Origin: Yarrowia lipolytica
Lineage: Eukaryota > Ascomycota > Dipodascomycetes > Dipodascales
Assembly (NCBI RefSeq): GCF_001761485.1
Contig: NC_090774.1
Coordinates: forward strand, 2,976,001 to 3,040,000
DNA: 64,000 nucleotides
Direction: 5' to 3'
The notes under the pieces are model-generated. The model did not search any database and had not been told where the DNA came from. It saw nothing but the letters and a program-made list of their open reading frames with translations. The first letter of the stretch is position 1. The number at the start of each line of letters is the position of its first letter. Positions 1 through 10,084 of the stretch are shown here, one piece after another. Both the position numbers and the translations under genes were made by a program.

Positions 1-16
1 GCGCTTGCTACCTTTT

Positions 17-1645
17 TTACTCGGCACAAACCCGTCCAGGAACGCCATCAAAGTCGGGCAGTCCCTTGCACACTCCCTTATGAATGTGCTCCTCAATCCA
101 GGTCTCGTTGGACTCAAACATCTCGCCACAGCCCGAACAGGTGCCGGACGTAGTCGATCGCTGAGCAGACTTGGTTCCAGGAGGGTAGATGAAATGCCGG
201 GCCTTGAGATGAGTTTTGTAAGTGTCTCGTCGTGAAAAGCCGCCCGATGGATGGCAGGGCATCTCGGCGGTGCAGTCGTAGAAGGGGCATGTGTGGGCCT
301 TCTTCTCAGAATGCTTTTTGAGGTGTCGGGTAAGGTATCCCCGGATTCGGAACGTGGAATCGCAGTGAGGACACACAAACTTGGGGGCGTCGTCGCCCTC
401 CTCACCAGCGGAGCCAGAGTTGGACACCGAGTAAGGAGAAGAAGATCGAGACGACGCGGGGGGCGACAGGGTGACGACGGGGGCCTGATGTTGCTGTTGA
501 TGTTGAGAAGAAATCTGGTAGAAGTCGATAGGCTGTGTCTGGTGGGTCTGGGGTTGCTCCATGTGCTGGGGCTGTTCCAGGCGCTGAGGTTGTTGCTGGG
601 GCTGCTGCATGGTGGCGACAGGAGCATGCTCCTGGACCAGGTAGTCGAGAGCCTGGGGGGACTCCAAAGACGACGACGATGAAAACCGGTCGACTCTGTC
701 AAAGGTCTCAAAGTCCAGAGCTTCCGACTGAGGAGACTCGGTGTAGAAGAGCTGCTGCTGCTGAGTCATGTGCTGCTGCTGAGTCATGTGTTGCTGTTGA
801 GACACCTGCTGACGCATCTGCTGGGTGTTGTTCAGATGCTGAGAAATCTGCTGATGCTGCTGCTGCTGAAGACCCATGGGCATCTGGAACTTGGGCGATG
901 AGAGGGTAGACTCAGTGTAGGAAGAGTGGGATAGAGGAGACAGGTCGTCGGCAGAGGGGAAGTCGCCAAGGTCGAAGAGCAGGTCCTGGGTCAGGGGCTG
1001 TTGCTGCTGCTGCTGAGCGACAATCTGCTGCTGCTTGACACTGGGTCGTCGTTCGTACGGAGTGTAGGAAGTGACGGACGATCTCTTTCGCTCGGGGCCT
1101 GCTCGTCGCATGAGCTTGGCGTCGGCGACAGGCATGTTGATTCCACCCATGAAGAAGGAGTCGGGCACGGAGGAAAAGTCGCTGAGAGAGTCCATGGAGT
1201 ACATCATGTCGAGGTCAAAGGGCATCTGCGAGGTCTGCAGAGCGGCGGTGTTGTCACACACGTCCCATCCCACAACGTCGCCCTGTGGGTTGACCATGGG
1301 CAGCATACCAAAGTAGGTGTCTGTGGCACAGGGCTTGGGGGACTTTGTATCGTCGTCGAGCTTCTGGAGATTGGAGATGGAGGGGAACAGGGAGACAGTG
1401 GGGGTCTGGATTTCCTCGTCCGACTGCTCGGTATCGGACTCATGTTCCTCCTGCTGTAGCTGCTGCTGCTGCTGTTTTTTGTCTTCCAAAAGGGGCTCCT
1501 GCTCGCTCTGGTGTTCAGATACAGTGCTGGTCCAGAAGAGCGAAAAGATGAGGGTGGCCATCATGGAGACGAGCATGGCGCCTTGGCTCAGGAGCCGAAA
1601 CAGTTGTGGCGATGAGGCGGGGCGTGAAACTGTTGTGGTTTCCAT
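17..1645 (-). CDS. STP1: Stp1/Stp2-like C2H2 zinc-finger transcription factor
   Basis: Likely homologue of yeast Stp1/Stp2, latent factors that switch on amino-acid permease genes after the SPS sensor triggers proteolytic removal of an N-terminal anchor. The protein is 542 aa. The C-terminal block (about 422-530) holds a finger CPHC..RGYLTRHLKKH, a second finger with an insert containing GGFSRRDTYKTHLKARH, and an atypical third CSGC...H..C; this wording and order match Stp1 closely. The N-terminus has a hydrophobic stretch (about 20-45) followed by an acidic region with SLFP (about 86-89), which corresponds to the regulatory regions I and II of Stp1. The middle (about 200-400) is Gln-rich, a common activation-domain feature. 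The ATG at 1645 is the first in frame and the stop is at 17-19. The 3.9 kb upstream gap fits a regulated gene. Stp1 versus Stp2 cannot be decided. Confidence 0.85.
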   Translation of the reverse strand: METTTVSRPASSPQLFRLLSQGAMLVSMMATLIFSLFWTSTVSEHQSEQEPLLEDKKQQQQQLQQEEHESDTEQSDEEIQTPTVSLFPSISNLQKLDDDTKSPKPCATDTYFGMLPMVNPQGDVVGWDVCDNTAALQTSQMPFDLDMMYSMDSLSDFSSVPDSFFMGGINMPVADAKLMRRAGPERKRSSVTSYTPYERRPSVKQQQIVAQQQQQQPLTQDLLFDLGDFPSADDLSPLSHSSYTESTLSSPKFQMPMGLQQQQHQQISQHLNNTQQMRQQVSQQQHMTQQQHMTQQQQLFYTESPQSEALDFETFDRVDRFSSSSSLESPQALDYLVQEHAPVATMQQPQQQPQRLEQPQHMEQPQTHQTQPIDFYQISSQHQQQHQAPVVTLSPPASSRSSSPYSVSNSGSAGEEGDDAPKFVCPHCDSTFRIRGYLTRHLKKHSEKKAHTCPFYDCTAEMPCHPSGGFSRRDTYKTHLKARHFIYPPGTKSAQRSTTSGTCSGCGEMFESNETWIEEHIHKGVCKGLPDFDGVPGRVCAE

Positions 1646-4600
1646 TTTGTGAGGTTGTAAATGTGGTGGTGTTGTACAACGTTATAGGTGGCGTGTTGTG
1701 TATGTGTTTGAGTAGTTTAAGAGAGAAGAGTCGGGGCGTTTGTTTCGTTGGTGGTATGCAAACTTGTCCTAGTTATTCTGGGGATTCTTCTTTCCAGTCG
1801 GTGTTGGTTGTACCTGATATTTTCCTTCCACGGGTGTGATTTACTCGGCGTCGTGGTAGCTCGGAAGCTAGGGTATATAAAAAGACTGATGGGTTTGGGG
1901 GTGGAAAAAAGCGTAATTCGGGAAAAGCCTAAGTGGGTTTTGGAGTCAATTTTTTAGGGAAACGCAAAAGCGAAAGAGCCAAAGTCTCATTGTCAACACA
2001 AAGAAGCTCGATACAAAAAGAAGGCTGACAGACAAGAGAAATGAGAGAAAAAAAAGCGAAACGGGAAATATGGTGAGGAGAGAGGCTCAGCATATAGGGT
2101 GTGAGAGCTGTGGGCAAACCAAAAACAAAAAAAAAGGAAAGACAGCCCTCTGAAGAGATAGAGATAGCGGTTGGGAACGAGAAAATACAGTAAATCCGAA
2201 AAGAAAGAGGACCCACACACATGTCGCGTACACTCGGCACCGCTCGGAGATATCATGTGGAGAGTGCACGAGTACCGTCTAGCTGTACGAGCAGGAGCAC
2301 ACACTCGCGCGGGATGCTTATTGCTACAGTATACCATCTCGTACAAGTATCACGAACAAAGACTCGGACCAATGGTCATACTCGTACATGTGTCGCGCTA
2401 CGATTCACAGTTCCATCGTGTGCCACAAAGCCTTATTGCCCAAGGTCACGCTATTTCCCAATAAAAGACGTGGGAAAAAAGGTGGCTTATCAGTGCTGTT
2501 ATCTACAACTATTGTCTCTTGTACGTGAACGTATTTTTGGCTTGTGAGAGGTGACATGGAATTTTGAATTCCTCATACAATTAGCTACAAGCACGATACA
2601 ATTATGGCTTGTTGATGTGCTCTACATGCACCCCGGTTGCAGTATGTACTACTTCTCGCGCCCCACATTACGTAGGGGCTATTTTTTTTTCTGCTTTTTG
2701 GTGCACCGTTTATCCGCTAAACTCCTACACACCACCTTCTTATCACCCCCACCCTCTCTGGGCCTCGGTGGCTGCTTGCTAATTTTGGGGAGTGCCGTTT
2801 CCTGCAATGCGCTGTCGTCCGAGCTTGTTTTTTGGACAAGATAACGATGGCGGGGAAGCTCACGCCAGAGGCCACTAACGTAAGTGTGACGGGCTGGAAA
2901 AGAATTTTTTGGTGTAACGAAGGGCGTGAGCAATCCAGCTCGGATTCTGGCGGTTTCCCAAACCAGTATCAGCCACAAATTCGCACACCTCCCACCCCCT
3001 CCATCTCGATCAACCCAAATTACCTTTGCACTGGGTGCAATAAATATAAGTGTAGTGTGTCTTCTGTACTGACGCCATGTGCCAAGCCTCAAACGACGCA
3101 TACGGCAACGAGTATGAGTAATATGGCAACGATATACGTGAGATAGGTGTTGGTGGTGTTTACAGCCGTACAAGAATGACATGGCAATGGGGGGGTGTCA
3201 CTCTCATCAACCCATTGCTCAGGCTGAGCAAAACACGTTTTTTTAGACTCGGTCACGGTGCAAGAGTCTTGTTTCCACTGTACACACAGGTTCAGGCTTT
3301 AGGCTCGGCCCACAGCGCGACATTATTGTACCAGTCGGAACGGACAAGGTCAAAAAAGGGGAGAGTGGTGGAAAAAGCAAAACGAGGAGAAACAAACATA
3401 AACAGGTCAGCTATTTACCCCGGATTCCTCACTGGCTAATGGCAGTTTATACCAGGCACAAGGTACTGGTGCACAAGTAGCAATGTAGTGGTACGAAGTG
3501 TTTATGTGCGGGGAACAAGCGCCCGTATGTACGTACGGTACTCGTATATGGAGTACGATAGGCAGATCAAGCCACATTCGAGGCGTGAATTGCAGCTGGT
3601 GGAGGGTAGATCTGCTTTGTGATGAACAAACAGGCACAATTGAGTGACGATGAACCCGAGTATCGTACCAGTATACATGTGTATCGTACAGAGACAGTCT
3701 ATATCATGTGTTCGTTCCGAAGTGAAGCAATGACGTAATGCAACTACAAGCAGCTACTTGACTGAACTACAAATATGAGGGTACACTATACGACTGTTGG
3801 CCGATGTGTACAGTACGAAATCTCAGTGTAATGCTCTGTACACAGTATGTGCATTACTACTCGTACAACTACCGACTTGTACACAGTACATACAACGATG
3901 AGGGTATGTACAGACAAGTGGTTCGTATTCAGATTGCCAGTCTTCGGCATCCTACCCCACAACGGCTAATGAGATGGTGCATAAAATTGTCCACTGCTCC
4001 TGACACTGAGTCAATGCAACTCATCTGCCCTCAAACAGATGACTGTGGGGTACGGCTTCGACGTCTCGGTCTCCATCTCCATCCAAGACCAAGACCAAGA
4101 CTAAGGCCAAAACCCTGAGTCTAACTCCAGCTCCTCCTTTTGGCATCGTGAAGACGGGTCGTTGGACCGCTGTTTGCCGCTGCTACAAGTAGACGCTCTG
4201 CTTGTAGTATAGGGCACACTACTGCAGCCCGATCTAGCACACGCTACTTTAGGCTGGGTCTACGGTTAGCCCCGCACCTGGCATATGCTCTAGAATGTCT
4301 TTGGAGCAAGGAGTAGGTCTATGGCCATTCAGGGCACCACAGGGAGACATTCTAGCGCACAAGTACTGGTATGTAGACATTACTAATGTGTGTTTAATTA
4401 ATAGTACATGCTGTTGCGATTGGATAATCCCCCGGGGCATGTATTTATTGGTACTAATGCTGTGTAACACCAACTGGTGCTTGTCTGGATATACTCCGGT
4501 TAGTGCATTCCGGACACCTATAACTCTTCTCTGCTATGCCATTTAATCCGATTGTTGGCACCAGTCGTATGGCTTCCCCACTTATACGAAAACCGATAGC

Positions 4601-5510
4601 CATCCATGAGACCTATGCCGAACGTCTCTTTGTTGCACACAATGGTTCATCAAGGACCGTGGAGGTTTTATGGAGGGGGTGGGGGGTGTTCAATGGAGTA
4701 GGTCACAGCGATTGAGAAGGCGGTCATTCGGCATATGCTGTCAAGTGATTTGCCAGTAGCTCATTGGCAACAGGTCGCGATTTCACCCTTTGTGAGTTAC
4801 TACAATAGTTCCGGACTTCACTCAGTAGAGTACAGCAATTCAGGGGTATATTCGTAAACAGTATACGTACTGTACTCATAGTAGGTAGCGTGTATTGTAC
4901 CTTTAGCTGACAGCTACTGTACACATACATCTGGCACTTATGTCCGAGTACAAACCAGTCAATGTTGTTTTCTGGCTATTCGTCTGATGTGGTAGAAGGA
5001 ACACTGGTGAAGAGACTGTTCCGAACAAGAAGCCGAACTCCTGTCACTACAAGTAGCTACAAGTAGCTATTGTACCTGCAGAGTGCCAAGTCAGCATTCC
5101 AATTTGTTTTTAATTTGCTTTCGTCCTACATCTATCTTGATCTACTGTTTAGCTGGTCTGGGCTTCTCTTCCGTGGATCTTGACCAGGCTAATGTCTGTC
5201 TAGCTACATGTGGTAGAAATACATACTGTAGTTCAGTTATGGAACCCTTTTTGGTTCTTAGAATGTTCAAATGGTGGCAAGCAATGACACTACGACGGGC
5301 CAATTGCGACGCCAACGTCCTCGACGCCTGAAACTTGACACTATCGGAAGAATGCATCTCGGGTGTCCTAATTTGAGACTGTATACTTGTTGTAGTTCCA
5401 TCTGTGACAGTAGCCATATAATCCGTGCCCTTCTTTCCATCATCTCTAAATGTCATTACAGTCTATTTTTATGTCGTATGCTCAGTTAGTCCGTTGCTCG
5501 TGCTCCCTCT
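1646..5510. other. 3.9 kb gene-free interval
   Basis: No supported gene. A TATATAAAA motif lies near 1873-1881, about 230 bases before the Stp1-like ATG. A purine-rich tract runs about 2040-2170. CTACAAGTAG occurs at 4183-4192 and as a tandem pair at 5047-5066. The open frames here are short and have no recognisable domains. Confidence 0.6.
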
Positions 5511-6713
5511 TCACTCCTCAAATGTCTGCCATCGGTACCAGTTATAAGCAATGATGGCCAGCAGCGAGATCACCAGGCCAATAGTGTTGACCACAGACAT
5601 GGTGTCGTCGTAGATCAGTGCACTGGCCACAATCGTGAGAATCTCCTTGAAGATGCCTCCAATAGAGAGTGTGATGACAGAGGTCTCCTGCAGCAGCGCG
5701 TACTCGGCCACAGTAAGGAAAAATGCAAAAAGTCCCGGGATGACCATGAGGAAAATCCCCCAAAGAAGGCCCTGGTCGGCCCAGAAATGGGATGTGACGA
5801 ACGTCACAGGACCCTCCACAATCAGAGCAAACACGAACAGACACAGAGCCATCATGGGAGCCACGTTCTGAATCGTGGAAAAGGGGTTTGTAGTCGCAGG
5901 GCATCGTGTAAGAAGCAGCTGAGTCAGAGCCCATCTGAGACCTGACAGAACTGCTGCTCCTAAGACAAGCAGGAAGCCGATCAGATGGAACTTAGTCTCT
6001 CCGGCAACCATCATGACCACACCGATCATCAGCACCATTACCACGCTGATGAGCTTGACGTTGGGCTTTTCGATTCGGAACATGAAACCAAAGATCATGA
6101 CCCAGCCCAGAGACGACGATTTGACCATGGTGTAGAAGGACACGGTGATATATTTTAGCGAGATGTTGCCCATTCCAATGTCTCCTCCCGTGGCCAGACC
6201 ACAGGGGCCCATCTTGTATATGTACTCCCGCCACGTCAGAGGCACGTAGACCTCTCCCTTCTCTGTTGCCATCACACGGGGGTTGAAGCGTCGGGGGAAC
6301 GCTGTAATGACTGCAGTAGCAAACGCAGTTTGTACCAGTTGGTGGATACCTGTGGCGAACAGCGGGAACCGAAAGTCCAGCTTTGTTGGATCAAACATCC
6401 ACTTGTTGTATAACGTCAGGGAGAGAGAAAACGTGTACCAGCAAAGCAGGTAGGCTGTGCATTTGAGGGCGTGTTTGATCCACTTGTTTTTCTTGATGAC
6501 GGCGGACTCTTTGTTCTCGGAGTCGCTCATCATCTCCATCTGGTGAAAGTCGTCTCCAATGGGATCGTCTTCCAGTAGAGCGTCGAGATCGGAGTCACTG
6601 TCGTTGTTGCCGCCGTGTCCATTGTGCCGCCGTTGCGAGTCTTCGCTGGTGGTCCGGCGCAGCATGCCGTCATCGCGCCCAGCCGGCGAGTCCAGCTGTT
6701 GGTACTGGCCCAT
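5511..6713 (-). CDS. SLC35C2/Ymd8-like drug/metabolite-superfamily transporter
   Basis: A 400-aa multi-pass membrane protein of the triose-phosphate/nucleotide-sugar transporter group. It resembles SLC35C2 (yeast Ymd8 is the probable counterpart), expected in Golgi or ER membranes; substrate is not predictable. About 80 hydrophilic residues rich in Asp, Glu and Ser come first, with an acidic cluster DSDSDLDALLEDD. About ten hydrophobic segments follow, starting CTAYLLCWYTFSLSLTLYNKW near residue 85. The phrase LSLTLYNKW and the later block with SVITLSIGGIFKEILTI are typical of the TPT fold. The ATG at 6711-6713 is first in frame and no intron is needed. It shares the upstream interval with the divergent protease-like gene. 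Confidence 0.8.
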   Translation of the reverse strand: MGQYQQLDSPAGRDDGMLRRTTSEDSQRRHNGHGGNNDSDSDLDALLEDDPIGDDFHQMEMMSDSENKESAVIKKNKWIKHALKCTAYLLCWYTFSLSLTLYNKWMFDPTKLDFRFPLFATGIHQLVQTAFATAVITAFPRRFNPRVMATEKGEVYVPLTWREYIYKMGPCGLATGGDIGMGNISLKYITVSFYTMVKSSSLGWVMIFGFMFRIEKPNVKLISVVMVLMIGVVMMVAGETKFHLIGFLLVLGAAVLSGLRWALTQLLLTRCPATTNPFSTIQNVAPMMALCLFVFALIVEGPVTFVTSHFWADQGLLWGIFLMVIPGLFAFFLTVAEYALLQETSVITLSIGGIFKEILTIVASALIYDDTMSVVNTIGLVISLLAIIAYNWYRWQTFEE

Positions 6714-8035
6714 ATGTGTGTTTTGGTGTCAAGGGGGTTGAGATGTATCACGTGCGTTACGCGTGTCGTGAGGGGGTGCGATTAGATTTATCAGCGGGTT
6801 GGTGGAAGTCACGTGATCGGAATGGGTGTCGATTGGGTACCTCTGCTCTGTGTTGCCGCTACACTTGTTTTCCGCGCTCCTATGTCTCTGTTGGGGGTAT
6901 AATTTTAGTGGCCGTGGTAGAGAACTGAACCACAACCACACACACCGGTGGACCAGCGCCTTTAGAGTTCGTTGCTGTTGAAGTGAGCCAGGTGGGACAA
7001 ATACTGTAATTAAGCGTGTCGTTAAAGGGGTTTGATTGGGAGAGGATTACAAGTAGGCACTGTTATAATTATGTCCTTCTGGGCGAGCAGATGATGGCGT
7101 CGTGACATAGATAGTGTAGCGGTCGTATAAGTGGTCTCTACCGGGTCACAACTAGTGAGTATGTTCACATTCAAGTATTTGTACTCTTACTGTTTTGAAA
7201 CCCACTTTACACACTCATCTTTCAACCACCTTTCCCCATACATACACAGTCAAAATAGGCATTGTAAGAGACGCACCTCGGCAGCAACCACAGCAATGCC
7301 ACACGACCATACAAGTGGACCATAATAAATACAAGTGCAAACACAAGTACAAGCACACCGATAGACGCGGTCCACAGGACCTCAGAACCACCACATGCTG
7401 TCGAAACTGACTAAGCGCGATATACCCTAACCCCAACACATAATTTACTGTACGAGTACCGGTACAACTTGTACTTGCCTCCACACGTGCCTATCAACCA
7501 GCATCCATTTCCCTGCTGACGTAATAAGACGGCCCAACGTACAACATGGTGTAAATACGAAATACGACACACGGGACAGGTGAAGTAGGCCCAATATCAT
7601 ACGACTAATCGTAACCAACTCGCAGCATCACGAACACGTCGATGTTACTCTCAACGTCAACCCTAGGCTCGAAAAACCCTAGCTATAAATATTTCTCCGC
7701 CAAAGTTTGTATGCAATGCCATGCATTGAACCGAGTGAGGAGTTGAGAGGAGTTGGGGTGACAAGAGTTCCAAAATGTCGTAGGGTGGGCCATAGATGTA
7801 TATGCTCGTTCATGGTGCGATACGGAGCAACCAAACAAGCCACGCCACGCCCAAAACAATGTTGATTAGACCCTTTAGCTCCACTATTGCACCGGTACTC
7901 GCATACTAATATAGATAAACTTTGAAGATGTCACAATAGTGCTATGGGTATGTACGGAAAGGTCCAGACGTCGCTCGCTCGACGGACTTAAGACAGAACA
8001 AAACAACACAGCTACTTGTGCACACGGCAGGAGCA
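6714..8035. promoter_or_regulatory. Divergent intergenic region, 1.3 kb
   Basis: This separates the transporter (-) from the protease-like gene (+) and must hold both promoters. It contains CA-rich and TACAAGT-rich stretches. I see no RNA gene and no credible small ORF. Confidence 0.5.
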
Positions 8036-10084
8036 ATGAAACTCTCCAGCACACTACTCGCGTGCCTGGGGACGCTTGGAGCTACCCAGAGAGCTTTTCC
8101 AGTGTCCCATGGACCCACAGAACAGGAGCTCATGCCCTACTCATGGGATGATGTCTATGACTTTATGAGTGCGGACTTCCAGGACCAGTTTCACATTCAG
8201 TACGCTGATGGATCGATACGAGGCAAGAGGATCGACAAATACTTGCCCGATGACGCAATCCACCTGCGCAAACGACTGGTTAGTGACGAGGACTCAGCCA
8301 AAGTCAGTGGAGGACAGTTGTACTTGGATCTCATGATCGGCTGGTCCAAAGGTCATGGTGTGGGTGGCGACGACAAGCGGTACAAACTGTCTGTCAACCT
8401 GTGGAACAACGTGACGATCCTATACGACTACGAAGACATTCCTACGTGTCCCGAACGAGACAGAAACCTGTGTGACCAGGTGACAGACCCACAGTGTGTG
8501 TTCGCAGACGCCACGAAATGCGACTACAAAGACAACATCTATGCATACAACACAACCAACGGCACCAACGTGAATGAGGTGCTTCTTGGCTCAGATTCAG
8601 GCTACAACATCTCCCTGATTCAACAGTCTATCACAGGTAACCTGTACACAGACTGGGTTCAAGTTGGAGACCCTGCTACAGGAGCAGCTTTTTCAGTGGA
8701 CGGATTTGCATTTGTGGCAGCTCGAAAGGGCACCACGCAGAGCCCAGGTATGGGGTTTGCCCCGGGACACTACCTCACTGGTCTCATGAACACCACTAAT
8801 GTGACCACGGACTTTGCTGCCGCTCTCATGTACAACGGATACACAGAGTCGCGATCTCTGGCGCTATACATGGCTAACGGATCCAGTGCATCGCCTCATA
8901 TGATGTTTGGAGGACTGGATACATCATTAGCCAAGGATAACTTCTTTGTGTCCTACCCACTACTCAAGGGAAACAACTTCTCCTACCCAACTCAGTATAT
9001 GGTAACACTCACAGGAGTGTCTGTTACGGCCGACGATGGAACTTCTGCATCTTTGGGAGAACTGGGAGGGTCGTGTGGAGATGGGGACACCAAGGGTGAC
9101 TGTGTCCCAGTGGGATTTGACACTACAAAGTACATGTCCTACCTACCCCGAAACGTGGTCATTAACCTGGCCATCCAGCTCAACGCAATGTACTCGTCTG
9201 ACCTGCAGCTGTGGATCCAGTCATGCGCATACAGAACCATTGGTGGATATTTGAACATCGAGCTGACTTCTAATGTCTTTTCAGTGCCCATCTCTCAGAT
9301 GCTCATGCCCATGATTGACGATCAGGGCAACGCTATGAAATTTAACGGCGGTGAAGACGCGTGTTATCTTGCTCTCAGACCGTCTGAAAACAATGGTTAC
9401 AACTCTCTCGGTCTGGGCTTCATGCAGAACTTCTACATGGTATTTGATCCCGATGACAACTACGTCTCCCTGGGTACACTCAAGAGTCAGCAAGAGCTGG
9501 ATACCGAGGCTTTCAAGAACAGGTACCCGAACCCTGTCAAACCTCTCAAACCAGGCAGGCTGTCCAAAATTGCTAACGTAACTACAGTTTCCGAACAAGC
9601 CCAAATCACCTTCCAGTACGTTCCTCCCCATGACGTCACCGAGATCATCACCACGACATCCAACGGAGTAGCTCTGCAACAAGGCCCTCTCGGAGCTCCT
9701 GTCCCTACGTCAGCAAACTCTCTGCTGGTTATTACATATGGCTCTTCAGTCATGTCGCTCCAGGGCATTCCCATCGGAACCTCAGTTCTGGAGTCCGGCA
9801 CCGTGTCTGGAAATGCCAGAATCGATCCCACAGGCGCCACGACTCGGTCAACGTCTTCCACGATCAAACCCCCGCAGATCCAGATTCTGGGAACTCCAAT
9901 TTCGGGCTCCCTGACCATCTTCAGGCAAGGGTCTCCCACAGAAGCACCCAGGATGGCCAAGCAGGCGCCTATGGGCAACTCTAACATTGGCGCCCCTCGT
10001 TCTGGCGCCACCTCTTTACTCCAGGGATTTGGAGTCACTCTTGGGATGTGTCTCATTGGAGCCTGTATTATCATTGTTGCCTAA
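8036..10084 (+). CDS. Yapsin-like GPI-anchored protein with degenerate aspartyl-protease active sites
   Basis: A 682-aa secreted protein from the ATG at 8036, which gives a clean signal peptide (MKLSSTLLACLGTLGA); the open frame reaches 8018 only with a non-ATG codon. The layout follows pepsin-family proteases: strand YKLSVNLW near 117, VDGFAFVAARKG near 221 (where family members have DGILGLG), FGGLD near 291, and FDTTKYMSYLP near 361 (where they have DTGTSLTYLP). The first catalytic DTG is absent; that position reads NNVTILYDYED. The second reads DTT. There are many N-glycosylation sequons. The C-terminus is Ser/Thr/Pro-rich and ends in about 22 hydrophobic residues, consistent with a GPI anchor. 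It is therefore probably a non-proteolytic wall or surface paralogue of the yapsins. Fold assignment is moderately sure; loss of activity is inferred. Confidence 0.7.
   Translation: MKLSSTLLACLGTLGATQRAFPVSHGPTEQELMPYSWDDVYDFMSADFQDQFHIQYADGSIRGKRIDKYLPDDAIHLRKRLVSDEDSAKVSGGQLYLDLMIGWSKGHGVGGDDKRYKLSVNLWNNVTILYDYEDIPTCPERDRNLCDQVTDPQCVFADATKCDYKDNIYAYNTTNGTNVNEVLLGSDSGYNISLIQQSITGNLYTDWVQVGDPATGAAFSVDGFAFVAARKGTTQSPGMGFAPGHYLTGLMNTTNVTTDFAAALMYNGYTESRSLALYMANGSSASPHMMFGGLDTSLAKDNFFVSYPLLKGNNFSYPTQYMVTLTGVSVTADDGTSASLGELGGSCGDGDTKGDCVPVGFDTTKYMSYLPRNVVINLAIQLNAMYSSDLQLWIQSCAYRTIGGYLNIELTSNVFSVPISQMLMPMIDDQGNAMKFNGGEDACYLALRPSENNGYNSLGLGFMQNFYMVFDPDDNYVSLGTLKSQQELDTEAFKNRYPNPVKPLKPGRLSKIANVTTVSEQAQITFQYVPPHDVTEIITTTSNGVALQQGPLGAPVPTSANSLLVITYGSSVMSLQGIPIGTSVLESGTVSGNARIDPTGATTRSTSSTIKPPQIQILGTPISGSLTIFRQGSPTEAPRMAKQAPMGNSNIGAPRSGATSLLQGFGVTLGMCLIGACIIIVA

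Noticed and set aside
2679-3182. Minus-strand frame of 167 codons in the first large gap
   Set aside because: Arg/His-rich mosaic, no family resemblance, and ends in a homopolymer tract.
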